Assembly (NCBI RefSeq): GCF_007655135.1
Contig: NC_045130.1
Span: forward strand, 25,549,363-25,613,362
DNA: 64,000 nucleotides
Direction: 5' to 3'
Source: Punica granatum
Lineage: Eukaryota > Streptophyta > Magnoliopsida > Myrtales > Lythraceae
This document shows positions 48,240-60,780 of this stretch, in pieces; positions within the stretch are counted from its first letter, which is position 1; every line of letters begins with the position of its first letter. A program made the translations under genes and the position numbers. A model generated the notes under the pieces. That model had not been told where the DNA came from. It saw only the letters and a program-made list of their open reading frames with translations, and made no database searches.

Positions 48240-49020
48240 TCACTCCGATCTCGATCACTTCCGAGACCATTCCTGATCAAGTGCAACCCCAACCACCACC
48301 ACGATACCGATCACTTGCAAGACCACCACGACCGCTTCAACAGCTTGGGCCGGGCTGGATCGATCCTGGCTAGAGAGGATTTGCCCAAATCTTAAAAAAA
48401 AAAAATAAAAAAATAACCATCGGGCGTGTGGGGGGCCCACTGGCGACCCCATCCGCGACCCATGCCGCCGGCGGGCCACAACTCCGTCGAGGACCTGAGT
48501 CGAGGGTTGGAGTCGCCGACGAGGGCAGCCCCGACTCTAATCTGAGCGGGGAGTGCCCTCGAGTCATAGATCTGACTCGGGGGTGGGGACGCCTCACCGA
48601 CGACTCCACACTCGACCCAGGTCGCCGGGGGCCTAGCGACCTGGGTCGGGGGGTGCGGTGGCAAGTGGGGGCGACTCAGAGATCTGAGTTAGGGGTGGGG
48701 TTGCCCTGTCGGCGACACTTCCTCCCGAGCGAGCCCGACGGCGGGTTCAGACTTCGCTAGCGAGCTCTGCCGGGGGGTGGGGTCATCGAGGTGGGCGCCC
48801 CCACCCCCGATGTACTAAAAGACCGAGAGAGAGGAAGAAAGAGAAGGAGGAGAGAGAGGGCCCATGCCCCGGCAAGCTTCCGACGAGACGAGCTTTCAGC
48901 GATGGACTGGTTGTCGGGCGAGCTTCCAACGGTACTGTGACTTACGGTGGGTGGGGGGGGTAAGAGAGGACTGTGACTTGCAGGGGAGCATTGCACACGT
49001 CATAACATATTTATTAATGA
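48240..49020. other. GC-rich island with degenerate internal repeats, no gene
   Basis: A block far more GC-rich than its surroundings. Variants of a TCTGAGTCGGGGGTGGGG-like motif recur near 48497, 48571, 48640 and 48682. Open frames exist on both strands but read as low-complexity Gly/Pro/Arg/Ser and resemble no protein, so they look like by-products of composition. It may be the core of a larger foldback element whose left arm starts near 47957. Confidence 0.5.
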
Positions 49021-50849
49021 AGAGGTTGGAGATTGAGATTTACCCTTATTGATTATTGTGGGGCATGCAATTTCCCTTTTTTAAAATTGAGGGAGTGAAA
49101 GTTGATATAAATATAAAATTTGGCGGCATCTGATACCGGTGGCGACCTGACCTGAGGGTGACCGGCTTCGAGAGTCGCCACTTCCCTACCCCCATCTTCT
49201 TCTCGAGCAATTATCTGTTTTTTTTTTTTTTTAAATCCCGCTTTCTGGTTTAACTAGATAGATCGATCTATATTAAACTGGTCAACACGATAGCGACTCT
49301 TTAAATTTGTTGAATTTTAGATTTGACCCGATAAGTTTATAATGCGATTGGAAGATCTGGGGTAAAAATAAATTTATTCATATCTAATGGACAAAAAAAA
49401 ACTAGTGTACTACCGTCGTATATATGATTGCGTACTGTAGTAGAATTCGCCAACTATTTGACTATTGTAATCGTAAAATTCCACAATTTTCTAATGAAAT
49501 CCATTAATCCATCAAATAATATAGGTTTTTTTTTATATAAATTTCGAACATTTGTGAAATACAAATATCACGGAATACGTAAAAATTCCGATAAAATGTC
49601 ACTCTTTTCCCCACCATTGTGACATGCAAAAACAACTCATTTAACTTTATGGGTGAAATTAAACCCCAATGAATGATTAACCTAAGTATGTTGAATGGAC
49701 ACAGTAATATTATCATAAGGATATCGTTGAGACGTCTAGCACTCAAATCGTCCTTATAGTGAGTCAAGATTTAATAACTATTTCAAACTATTACAATACA
49801 ACATTATGAACTTTATGGAAAAAATGGCTACGAACTAGAATGCACATCAAAGCATGGTGAAAAGAATGTAGTGTAAGAGGAGCTCAATAATTCGTATATG
49901 AAATATATTATACAATTAGAAGAAAATTAATTGTAAAAAGTAATTGTCAATAAAAAAATCAAATTTTGAGTTGCAGAAATCAGGCGAAGGGATAATAATA
50001 AATGTAAACAACAATGCATCTTTTGAGGAACAATGTGAAGAATGGGTTGAATTGTTCCCATTTCCTTCATACATGTTGTGCACTAACAGAAATGAGACTG
50101 TTGATTGTATTTCTCCAGCATCAGAATATGGCTAATATGCAATAATAAAGAGGTTTCGCTTGTGATTAGAAAAAGAATAGAGAAAAACAAACCATTTACT
50201 CAAATTCGCTAGAGAGCAAGATTAAATATACTCAAACATCATCACGATACATACAAAGTACACGCTCTTTAAATTAACAAAAGGAAAGGAAAAAAGAAAA
50301 TCTAGCAACATAAATCATGAAGTTGTCTGCTTCCGATTATACCAGCATTAATGCACCGGATCCCATTAAAACTCCAAAACTAAGCGTGCTTTAGTATTAG
50401 AATGGGTGGCTTCCTGAAAAGTTTTCATGTTAAACTCATCCTTTTTAAATTCTACCGGAAAAAAAAAATCACGAAATTGTCTGGAGAGGTTTTTATTTAT
50501 TTATTTATTTTTATTTGGGTGGGTTTTGGATATCCCCCCATTAATATCCAGCAACAATCATCAATATGTACTTTAAACCAACCCCAAATGTAATCCCAAA
50601 CAAATGATTGGAATGAAGTGTCCAACCCCGCCTTAAAATGGGCTTAAATTTTCGTTTGTTAGTCCATGACCCGAGTTGAGAAATCCGACCCGGCCCATAG
50701 CTCCGGCTGGATTTTCCTCCAAGTCATCCCAAAATTACAGCAGCTATACGGCTCCATAAAGCACAGTCCTCCGTTTTCCTTCCTGCCCCCTCCAATCTGC
50801 AAGCTACCGCCGATCAGTTCACCGGCAAGCCGAACCCCCCGTCATTCCG
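49021..50849. other. Intergenic and PBC1 upstream region
   Basis: A small GC-rich patch (49128-49200), a T-run (49217-49232), then AT-rich sequence; the last few hundred bases should include the PBC1 promoter. No ORF is convincing. Confidence 0.45.
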
Positions 50850-53663
50850 ATGTCGGTGGGTCTCTGCGAACCTTGCCTGCGTGCTACTGACTGTAAGTAT
50901 ATATATATGTATGCTTGTGGACTGAGTCGGGTTTGGCTTTTCACTCTGTTTCAGATCTTCGAGTACAATGGAAGTGCCCTGATTGCGATGGTCGGGAAGA
51001 ACTGCTTCGCCATCGCCAGCGATCGCCGGCTCGGAGTTCAGCTCCAGACCATCGCCACCGATTTCCAGAGAATCTACCAGATTCACGACAAGCTTTACAT
51101 CGGCCTCTCCGGCCTTGCAACCGATGCTCAGACACTGTATCTACAAGCCTAGCCAGCCTTTCTTTGTTCTTTTCCATCCTTTTCCAGTTTCCAGTGTTTG
51201 TGTTGCGTTTTGGTTTTCATCCTTGCGCTGTGTCTGTGGTGAAGGTATCAGAGGCTTGTGTTTAGGCACAAGTTGTATCAACTTCGAGAAGAGAGGGATA
51301 TGAAGCCTGAGACATTTGCTAGCCTTGTTTCAGCTATACTTTACGAGAAAAGGTCCGCTTTTGTGTCTTAAATTTCTGAATTTTACACACTTTAAGATTA
51401 ACCCGGCAATGGTGGGATAAACATTGTAAAACTGATTGCAAAGGTTCTTTTGTTGTGTTTCACTTGTTGGAGTATCACTGTGCAACAATAGATAATCTTA
51501 GCCCTTTTCGAGTGCTCGGGTTGGGCTTTTTTTTTTTTGAATTTAGATGAATGAGGGATGACTTGGATGGAGGCATTTGATAACTGCTTTCGTTAGGACT
51601 CTTTATCAGAGTTTATGCTTCTGCAATTCTGAGATGTGGAAAGGGTTGCCCGGTGCTTGTATGCTTTGTGACTAACCCTGGCCAGTTAATAATGAAGTAA
51701 TTGAATCCTGTTGATGAGTGGGTTTAGTGGGTCCTGTTGATGGGCGGGGTGAGCGTTTTCAATTGGACATTTACGCTTCAACTTAACTGTGGTTTCTGGC
51801 GCAGAAGGGGCTGGGCGGGTTTTGAGGGGTTTGGAGATTTTAGATTTCATGGCCTAGAATTACTATTAGAATGGTGCAAATGATTAAGACATAGTTGCAG
51901 CTCAACATCGACTGAATTCTTAATCAAGTTTACCATGTCTGTTTTTGATTATCTGTCTAGTGTAGTCGCTGAATTAGGAGGTAGAAATCCATCAGCAGTG
52001 GGGGAGTGTACTTTCACTGAATCAGCAATTGTACTATATCATTTCACTGATTTGCTTTTAGTTGTTACTGTGCTTTGTCTAAACAGTTCCGATGCCTTCT
52101 CTCATCACTTTTTTTTTTACATCATTTAAAATTTTATGATAAAAATCAACTATGATTTGTTCTGTGTTTTTTGATGAAGTGTTGATGCATAACTCAATTG
52201 CCATTGTTGTTTAGATTTGGTCCGTACTTTTGCCAACCTGTAATTGCTGGACTGGGAGATGAAGACAAGCCCTTCATCTGCACCATGGATTCAATTGGAG
52301 CTAAGTGAGTTATTTTGACTTGGTTCTTCTAATGCAAGGGTAGCTGTGAAATAAATGTTGCGTAGTGTTAGGCACCTCACGGTTTTGTTCCATCGTTGAT
52401 TTTCTATTATTGGCCTTTATGTACTGCATGATATTTTTACGTCTTTGTTTGTATGTAATAATGTCCTTTTATCGCATTTCTTTCTTCTTGATAAAAGAAT
52501 CAAAATTAGAAAACTGAATTGGTTAATTGTCACTGCCTGTATATTATAGATTGTTTAATCTTAAACTAATCGTTTGGCTACTTTTATTAATCATTTTCCT
52601 GTTACCAAACTATTCTCTAGAAAGGGAAGTATCCATCTCTCTTTCTCTACTTGTGTCTGATGCCCTTTATGACTTCTCTGTCCAAAGTTTTATTTGAAAA
52701 CATGATTGTCCTGCATCATGTGAAAGGTCTTCTCACTATATTCTGTACTTAATTCTGGGTTTTAGGACGGTGTGAAATTTCTCTCAAAAGTGAGTTTGTT
52801 TCTGTAATTTTCTTTTTGATGAATGCGGATGCTGTTACCATGAATATCTGATTTTATCTGTCTCCTCTTTGTATCACTTCAGAGAACTTGCCAAGGATTT
52901 TGTGGTTGCTGGCAGTGCTTCAGAATCTCTTTATGGTGCTTGCGAGACGATGTTTAAGCCTGACATGGTTTGTCATACTGCCCCTTTATAACCTATGCTT
53001 TTTTTTATGCATTTAATGTGTGCTAAACCTTGTACTTGATATCGCAGCAGGATTAGGGGGCACTGCCATTATATTCCTGTATTTTTTTTTCCAGAAAGTA
53101 CATTCAAGGTTGTCGTTTTTACAGATTTCATAATTTTGAAATACGTGTATTATCTAAGGATGATGGATGTTAAAAAAAAAAAATCTGTATGAATTTTAAT
53201 CTTGAAATGGTTCTCATGCAGCTTGCATTACTTTAGATTTTTTTTTTCTCTCAAGTTTAAAATGATAATGGCCCAATTATATTAAACTGGTCACTGATTT
53301 TTGTTCAGGAACCTGAGGAATTGTTTGAAACGGTGTCACATGCTCTTATGTCATCCGTAGATCGGGACTGCTTGAGTGGTTGGGGAGGACATGTCTATGT
53401 TGTGTAAGTGCACTTAACATCAAATTATCTAACAGTTGTTTCTTTCCTCTATTCTTATCAACTGCAAAATCCTTGAATGCCTAAAACTAAAATCCTTGGC
53501 AATTGTATGTGGTGGAACTTGCTCTATAGGGATTTTTCTCTTCTTTTATATATATTTTTAGATTTTTAGAATGGAAAGCATCGTTCCTGAATTGTTATTG
53601 CAACCTGCCTGCAGAACGCCAACTGAAGTAAAAGAAACAATTCTGAAGGGCAGAATGGATTGA
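50850..53663 (+). CDS. PBC1: 20S proteasome subunit beta type-3
   Basis: Structural beta subunit of the 20S proteasome core in cytoplasm and nucleus. Seven exons: 50850-50855, 50955-51136, 51245-51352, 52215-52304, 52883-52967, 53309-53403, 53615-53663; 615 nt, 204 aa, the same length as Arabidopsis PBC1. The reconstructed N-terminus [18 protein letters not shown] matches beta-3 subunits; then come [84 protein letters not shown] and the terminal ILKGRMD. Beta-3 has no Thr nucleophile or propeptide and is non-proteolytic. Exon 1 encodes only Met-Ser; intron 1 (99 nt) is stop-free and in frame, so a simple ORF call gives a false longer N-terminus. Confidence 0.96.
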
Positions 53664-54767
53664 CATCTGATGGAGGAGTTCGGTTACCATGTACTTCCTC
53701 ATGCGAGGTCTCATGCCTCCCCTTTTATCTGTTTGGACAGTTTGTGCTGAACGATGTAGGATGAGCAGACGAGTAAATCGAAATTTAAGTAGTCTATGTT
53801 ATTTAGATTCTCGTTGGGTGAGAGTTTCAAATGAAGTGTTTGTGATACTTGTTTCATCCTCATGAAGGCTTCTAGTCTTTGACTCTCTTTTCTGCATCTA
53901 AAAAAAAAAGTAAGTCCGATGAATGTTGGTGTTCTCTAATTTCCCTAGTGTCTCCCCGGCAGCACTGTGTTTACAGATTTCAAGTTGTGGTTGGTATCAC
54001 CAGGAGAGTGGCCAGCCATGTCAAGGACCATGTGATCTCCACAAACGACTTTAGAATTAAAAGTTGCAAGCGATATCGTTATTGTAATTGGCCTTACGCT
54101 GTGTTTGGATACACTATGTTTGTATGGGAGGTGGAGAGAAACAAAGAGGAGGAGCTTTATGTGGGAGTTTTGGTCGATTTCTTACTCGTCCAGACAAGCA
54201 TCGATCTTTTTCCATAGTACAGTATGAGGTGCAGAAGGTCGTTTTGGAAGTTATGACCGTAGTCGATAATTTCCCTTGTGATGGATTTAACTTAATCGAC
54301 CAGTAAATCGATTGGGGCCATCTTGGATGGTCTAAGCCCATTTTGTTTTTGATTGGGGGCCAGAATGAAGAGATCATCTTCTTGTGGGGCAAAACTGAAC
54401 AATTAAAAGTCTTGGCATTACTAGACTGCGCCACCCTTCACCCAATCAGTGATCCCTGAGCCTACCCAACACAGAGATGTCCCGGAAATGGGGGATTAGC
54501 TGGTCGGAAAGCTCAGCCTCCCTAGATAACGGAATTTCTATGGTTCACGTCGCTCGAGGTCAGCCGTTATTGTCCTTTTTATTTTGTGCGAAATCGTTAG
54601 ACTGAAGTGCAAAAAGATTAACGCACTTTTTTAGTTCAACAATTTTGTTCAACAGAAATTCATTCGAGTACAAAAAAAAAGCTATTATGCCAAATATTTT
54701 CACACTTTATTTCAATAATTTTGCATTAAAGCAATTTCTTTAAATTCGCTCACCCCTAACTCGGAGA
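53664..54767. other. Downstream of PBC1; no further gene seen
   Basis: Includes the likely PBC1 3' UTR. ORFs at 53879-54217 and 54114-54434 overlap on opposite strands and resemble nothing known. Confidence 0.45.
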
Positions 54768-55290
54768 TAGGGATGGCAACAGTGTGGATACCACGAGAAC
54801 CATAACCGCACCGTGATATAAAACCGTGCACCATATCCTCACCATATCCGTTGCGGTTTTGAAAATTGGAAATCATATCCGCATTGACAAAAAACAGCGA
54901 TTATCCGCACCGCACCTCAAAATTAAGTTAAATAAAATTATAAAAAAGCATAACAATTAAATAAAATCTTATAAATAAAGATTATCCTTAGATTAGTATT
55001 CTATCTTTATAATTTTATGAGCTTATTGATATATAAATTAAGAAATCAAGTTGGATTTGGATTGGGCTTGGACAATTTGTTGAAAAATTAGCCTAATCCA
55101 TATGTATAAAAATATAAATATTGCGGTACGGTTTTATTTTTTTATCAAAACCATATCCACACCGTGCCGCAATGGTTTTTGAAATTAAAAATTATATCCG
55201 TACCATAACCATTTGGTGTAGTTTTGTGGTGTTAAAAACGGTGCGGTTATCCACGAATACGGTTTTTTACAAACACCATTGTTATCCCTT
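54768..55290. mobile_element. hAT-like non-autonomous element
   Basis: The left end TAGGGATGGCAACAGTGT and the reverse complement of the right end AAGGGATAACAATGGTGT are inverted. The interior holds several ATATCCGCACCG/CGGTGCGGTT motifs on both strands. Flanks CTCGGAGA (54760-54767) and CATGGAGA (55291-55298) match at 6 of 8. CTCGCTCACCCCTAACTTAG just beyond the right side (from 55326) also resembles the sequence just left of the element. Confidence 0.5.
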
Positions 55291-55608
55291 CATGGAGATT
55301 CTATTTTTAATGAAATTCTTTATCCTCGCTCACCCCTAACTTAGAGAAATCACTATCTTATTTGCCCCCTGAAGGAGCTCTCCCAAAAATCCAAATCTCA
55401 GATCTGTCCCTTACTAGAAATCGATCTTATGTGGGAAGTCGTCATTGGTGGCTTTGCTCTTTCATAACGTCTGCCAACGCAGATCAGGATGACATGGAAG
55501 GCGACGGGACTCGACTAGTGTCCCCGACCCATCCCATAGTCAAACCATAGTAATTAGAGGGGAAAGGTTTTATTTCTCTTCGACACGAGTTTCAACTTTA
55601 ATTAAATA

Positions 55609-56082
55609 CTAGGTTTTTTATCCGTACATTGCACATAATTTTTACTACAAATATAATGAAATTTATCTAATTCAAACTTTGCTATTTTTAGTTAAATTTA
55701 AAAATTTTCATAAACACTATTTCTTTTTCCTATAGTATATAATATCTAATAATTATATTCAAATATCACAAGGAATTATGATTAATTAATATATTACTAC
55801 TATATGAAGAAGCAAAATAGTAGAGTAAATTTTTCAAAATTATTATTTTTTTCGAAATTCGGTCAAAAATCAGTCAACATAAGTTTTGACGATAAATTTG
55901 TAATTATAATATTTATGCATAAGTTTTGAGGATATATTAAAGTATTTTCATGTCCCAAATGTTTATGCAGATATAAATATATATAAACTTTTAATTTATA
56001 TGTATTTACTAATTTAACTCAAGTTGTATATATATTTAAATTATGCAACTATTTATTACACTATTTCCAAGTTTATATATTA
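55609..56082 (-). mobile_element. Helitron-like element H1 (outer, 5' end interrupted)
   Basis: On the minus strand it ends with hairpin GTGCAATGTAC, then GGATAAAAAAC and CTAG (plus 55612-55609), followed by host T (complement of A 55608). Its body (GAAACTTGG-side AACTTGGAAATAGTGTAATA, CAACTTGAGTTAAATTAG) is clearly homologous to the 5' half of the neighbouring element H2. Its 5' tip probably continues at 57226-57241, beyond H2. Confidence 0.5.
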
Positions 56083-57225
56083 CTAGTTACTGACCCCGTG
56101 CATTGCACGAATTTTGTAAGGAAAGTTTTATGACGAGAAGTTAAATATTAAGACCATAATTGATATCGATTTATAGATTATATTAATATATGGAAAAATT
56201 ATTTTTATACTATATAAACTTTAATACGGTAAATTTCAAACTTACGCTAAATAATGTAATTTAAGAGCTCATAAGCAAGTAATTCATGTAAAATATCATA
56301 GACATATAATTCCAATTATCAATTTAATCTGTAAGATTAGAATCCTATAAATTCAAAGTTCCTAGATTTAGCTAATGAAATAATGATAATTATAAAATCT
56401 ATAAAATTTTAAAGTTAAATATTCACTGTTGTCTTATGACTTTTATCCTCCCTCATATTTCATATATTAAATTTTCTGAATATGAATAATTTAAGATAAA
56501 ATGACCAATCATTTTGTTGAGAGAGTTACTTAATTTATCTTTTATAATGCTAATAATGACTGTTAAAGAAAAAATTTTAATATAATTTTAAATAATTCTT
56601 AATTTCCTCAAAGTTATGTGTGCTTATTTACTAATAAAATAATAATAAGTGATTGACACCTTTTAAAATATTTTTTGGACCTATTTTCTTTAATTACATT
56701 AATAATAATTATTTTTATTTAATTCCTATTAACATACTAAATTATTAAGACATTTACTATTATAGCCTTATATATTAGGGTGTAGTCAAGTTTATATATA
56801 TTATATAAATAGATAGTGTATAATATTTAATAAATTATATAAGAATATTTTAAGGAATTATGATTAATTAATACACTGGTACTATATTGAAGAAGCAAAG
56901 TACTAATGTAACATTTTCAAAATTATTATTTTTTCGAAATTCAGTAAAAAATCAATAAATATAAGTTTTGATGATAATTTTGTAATTATAATATTTATGC
57001 ATAAGTTTTGAGGATATATTAAAGTATTTCATGTCCAAATATTTATGCATATCTAAATAAAAATATTTATAAACTTCTAAATTATATGCATTCGCTAATT
57101 TAATCCCATTTAACCCAAGTTGTATATATATATATTTACAATTATGCTACTATTTACTACACTGTTATATACAATTATGTCACTATTTATTACACTGCTT
57201 TCAAGTTTATAAATAATTATATAGA
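56083..57225 (-). mobile_element. Helitron-like element H2, 1143 bp
   Basis: On the minus strand it begins TCTATATAATTATTTATAAA (from 57225) and ends with a perfect hairpin CGTGCAATGCACG, then GGGTCAGTAA and CTAG (56086-56083). It is inserted between A (56082) and T (57226). No Rep/helicase coding. The 5' half matches H1 closely; about 550 bp in the middle are absent from H1. Confidence 0.6.
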
Positions 57226-57241
57226 TTATTAATAATAATGA

Positions 57242-58223
57242 CCCATGCAAAGTCTGCCTCTCATGTCTGTAGATGAATTTTCCAGAGGAAGTTCTGTGCT
57301 TCCATACTTGGATTCGGGCTTGTAAAATGGGCTTTGAATCAGATCGTGGCCTGGCCGGTCGAAAGAAAAAGGTCACAAGTCTTTTAAGATTTAGATAAAA
57401 GAGAGGAGCCAATCGGACGGTCATTTTTCTGAGCCCTTCGAGTCATTAAATGGATTCCCAAACTTTTCATGTTTTAACGATTTTAGCACAAAAAAATTTG
57501 GCATTCTTTTGATTATTTACTCTATCTAAATTAGAAAATATTCGGAACCTTAGCATTGATCTAAATAAAAAGCTGACCGTTTATTAGATTCCCAACCACT
57601 CAGAAGCCAAAGAGAAAATGAGGCTACGAAGAGAAGCCGAGGCTACGTAAAACCGGTCGTGTACAATGCAAACCATAGCTTAATTTGTTCTCAAGGGGGG
57701 TGGGGTGCTCCGGCATTCCATCTTAAACCAAAGGAGCCCGACGATGTAGGCAAATCCCACCTCGAGTCCTCTAATACATAATTCCCAACATCCAGTCGGC
57801 TTTGACCACCAGTTTTCTGGAGCCTGCTTTAGCATTATTCTATTTTTTCGCTCAGTTCATTTCCAATCAAACACGGGTATGATATATGCTCATTCTTGCT
57901 GCTTAAGCTAAGATCATAAAGGGGCTAAATGACATTCAAATGGCATTACTCACACCGAGTCGATATTGCAACAAACAGGGAACCAGGAGACAGCAATGCA
58001 TGGAAGCCGCTAAACTTTCTTTGCCTAGCATCATTTGTAAACGTCCACACAGAGTTCGCTAACACCGACACTGAATCATCTACCACAAAAATAAAAGAAA
58101 AAGAAAAAAAGAAGAAGCAAGTCTTAGCCAACACAACGTCAGTGATCAAACACATGGATCTTGGTTGGGGATGGGCACATCTTCTCTAGACACAGGTAGG
58201 AGAGGCGTCTCCCTTACTACTTG
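57242..58223. other. Intergenic, downstream of the SWIB-domain gene
   Basis: The part next to 58224 should contain the SWIB gene 3' UTR on the minus strand. No other gene or paired repeat was seen. Confidence 0.45.
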
Positions 58224-60017
58224 TCAGGCTGTCTTAATAAAATGGCGGGACAGCAACTTCCCTATCTCCAGGAACCCGACTTTGTCTTTCCCATCGAATA
58301 TGCTCTTCAGCTTCTCGTCGCAGAATATTTCCCTCTTATTCGTCGGATTCTGTGACAAAACGACCCACATTCGTCAAAAAATTTGCAGAAAAATCTCAAT
58401 CAATGTGATTCAGTTTCATTAGTGAAGGCTAAACATGCAATCAACGATTGCAGTTATTGCCTTCCCTTTTTTCTTCGTGACCAAGATTGCAAGTAACCGT
58501 TCAGTAAAACATAAGGCCAAGAACATCTATTTTACTGCAAAATTCTCCACCTTAAGCCTATTGAAGATTTCAGTTTTTCTGGAAAATTTCTCATTGACCT
58601 TTTAGCATAATAAACCTGCAGGGAGGATATGGAAAAGAAGCAACAAAATTTGTTACATTGTTGGAACCATGGACCAGGAAGGCTACAAACAGTTAACATC
58701 ATTCATAAACCTTTTCAAAGCCTCATTATAAATCATTCATTGCTCGAGTTTGACAAAATAAAGAGAAAAGGAAAAGGGTGAAAACCAACCGGTTGGCATC
58801 CCTTCTACAGAAGGAAACAGAAAAGCAAAAACAAGAGGAAAACAAGTTATTAAAACAAAAACCCCAGAAAAAAAAAAGAGAGGAAAACTAAAGTTTTGAA
58901 CTAAACAATGTCCGGCAACTAAGAGACTAGACAGAAGATGTTTTGAGCCAGAGCAATTTTTCAGTCAAGCCGAGCATTTCTAAACTGCAGCTACCAGAAA
59001 AATAACCAAAACTATGCTCAAACACTTTATTTGATACAGCATGTGGTCATGAGGAAAGAGCGAGAAGACTCGCTGATGTGTAAGATGAAAGTCTGCTGCC
59101 AAAGTCGATATCGCCTTTTTCTAGTAGAGGCTGTCCCGTGAAATGAAAATCCTCTGTATAAGCACGGGCTAAGAGGATGAATTACAGGCACTTTATATGG
59201 AATACGGAGCACTTAACGAAAACTAGAGTACCCTCCATTCATTTCTTTTTACTGAAAATGCGGCGTCATGAAAGAAGATCAAATATGCTGAAACTTGAAA
59301 AGATTGTTCCTCAAAATGACTATATATATTCCACAGGATCAACCAGATGAAAATGAGAAAGGCATCAAAAGAATTTCTGGCCGGAGCAGCTCTAACTTCA
59401 GATAGCCCACGGCTAAGAAGAACGAAGCCCCTGCCTAGAGCAAACTGAACTAACTGATGCCCTATACAAGCTATTGATTGCCCCAATGGAGTTAAGGAGT
59501 GCACTGCAGAGACTGCACCATGTTGCTTCCTTCAGATTGAAACCCTAAAAACCTCATTTCCTCGAATCCATTTCTACGAAACCCTAAGGCTCATTCCTCT
59601 CCCAACACAGCTAGCAGCCATCAACAAACAGCAAATGAGACAAGGGAGAGAGAGAGACAGACGGACGGACGGTACCTGGAGGTCATGGAGCTTGATGTAA
59701 GACCAGATTTGCTTGACAGCATCGGAGCGGGAGGCCTCGGGGGACTTCAGGAACTCCGCTAGGGCAGGAGACACCGGAGTCACCTTCTGAATGCCCGAGG
59801 GCCTGCTGGGAGTGCTCCTGGGCGACGGTTTCTTCCTCGCCTTAGGCTTCTCCTGGGCGCTGGAGGCAGCAACTGCGGTGGCGGGGGCGGCCTTCGACGG
59901 CTTGGCGGGGGCGGCGACCTTCGACGGCTTGGCTGCGGCAGCAGCAGAGGAGGGCGCCGGAGCAAGAAGGGCCCTGCAGCCTCTGAAGACCCTCATCGCG
60001 GTGGACGAATTCGACAT
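58224..60017 (-). CDS. SWIB/MDM2-domain protein, small, probably organellar
   Basis: A short SWIB-domain protein of the plant type that consists of a targeting region plus one SWIB domain; such proteins are associated with organellar nucleoids or chromatin. Exon 1 60017-59676 (donor CAG|GTACCG), exon 2 58349-58224 (acceptor TCACAG, stop TGA), phase 0: 155 aa. The N-terminus MSNSSTAMRVFRGCRALLAP, rich in Arg/Ser/Ala and free of acidic residues, looks like a mitochondrial or plastid transit peptide. Residues about 30-80 are Ala/Pro/Lys-rich, low complexity. The SWIB domain covers about 78-155: VSPALAEFLKSPEASR, AVKQIWSYIKLHDLQ, then NPTNKREIFCDEKLKSIF, VGFLEIGKLLSRHF. The splice joins the domain exactly at the usual LQ-NP boundary. 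The 1326-bp intron has two telo-box motifs near its 5' end. Confidence 0.93.
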
Positions 60018-60293
60018 TGCAAGGGTTTTGGTGGTCGGTCTGCTTGTGAAGGGAGGGAGGACAGTACAGTGAGTTAAGTGAGAAATGTGGAGAACTGCTC
60101 CGAGTCCGATATTGGCTGGGTGGGCCCTCGCCTAACCTCCGGTGTCTCTGCTTCTTTTCCTTTTCTTTTCCTCGCGGCGGGGGCAGGGCAGGAGGAAGGG
60201 GCGAGGGTTTGTCTCCGCTGGAGTCACGTGCGCACACGCGCTCCTCCGTGTCCCTTGCAACACATGCATGTCACATGAATGGGGTATACTCTC

Positions 60294-60316
60294 TCTATAT
60301 ATATATATATATATAT
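60294..60316. repeat. (TA)n microsatellite
   Basis: About eleven TA units upstream of the SWIB-domain gene. Confidence 0.85.
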
Positions 60317-60780
60317 TTTTGATATAATCTCAGAAAAATCTCCTATTTAAATTAGGGCAAATTCCCTAAAAAAAATGTAAACTTTCCACGTGTTATTATA
60401 AGACGAACTTTTTTTCTTAATATAAAAATGCACAAATTATCAATTTGATATCAATTTTAATACGTTTTAATTTTTCCATTAATTAAAATGAGAATCTATG
60501 ATTGTATCCTAACGTAAAAAAATTCTAAGTTTATTTTCTATCTCTACATGTTTTATTCACGATTTTTCGATTTTTTCTAATTTTATTAACGAGGCCTTAT
60601 TTACATGAATTAACTAATTAATTCCTAAAAAATCTATAAAGTGTCCTAATTTCCTCAAGATCAGTTTGACCTTCAATTTATATCTTTTTTTTTTATAAGT
60701 ACCTTCAATTTAAATCTTAAGACTCAATTAGTGAGTTATTACCCTTAATCCCCATTATTATGTGATATAAGTGATTAACC
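60317..60780. other. AT-rich intergenic sequence, nothing recognised
   Basis: No ORF, paired repeat or RNA-gene signature seen. Confidence 0.4.

Noticed and set aside
48428..48760. 110-codon ORF in the GC-rich island
   Set aside because: Low-complexity product, competing ORFs in other frames and strands, no recognised domain.
50856..50954. Continuous PBC1 ORF starting [10 protein letters not shown]
   Set aside because: The first 33 residues after Met-Ser come from an intron with GTGGGT and TTTCAG borders; removing it gives the exact beta-3 N-terminus. Retention is kept only as a finding.
53879..54434. ORFs of 72-112 codons downstream of PBC1 on both strands
   Set aside because: Overlapping, no recognised similarity, and no splice or start context.
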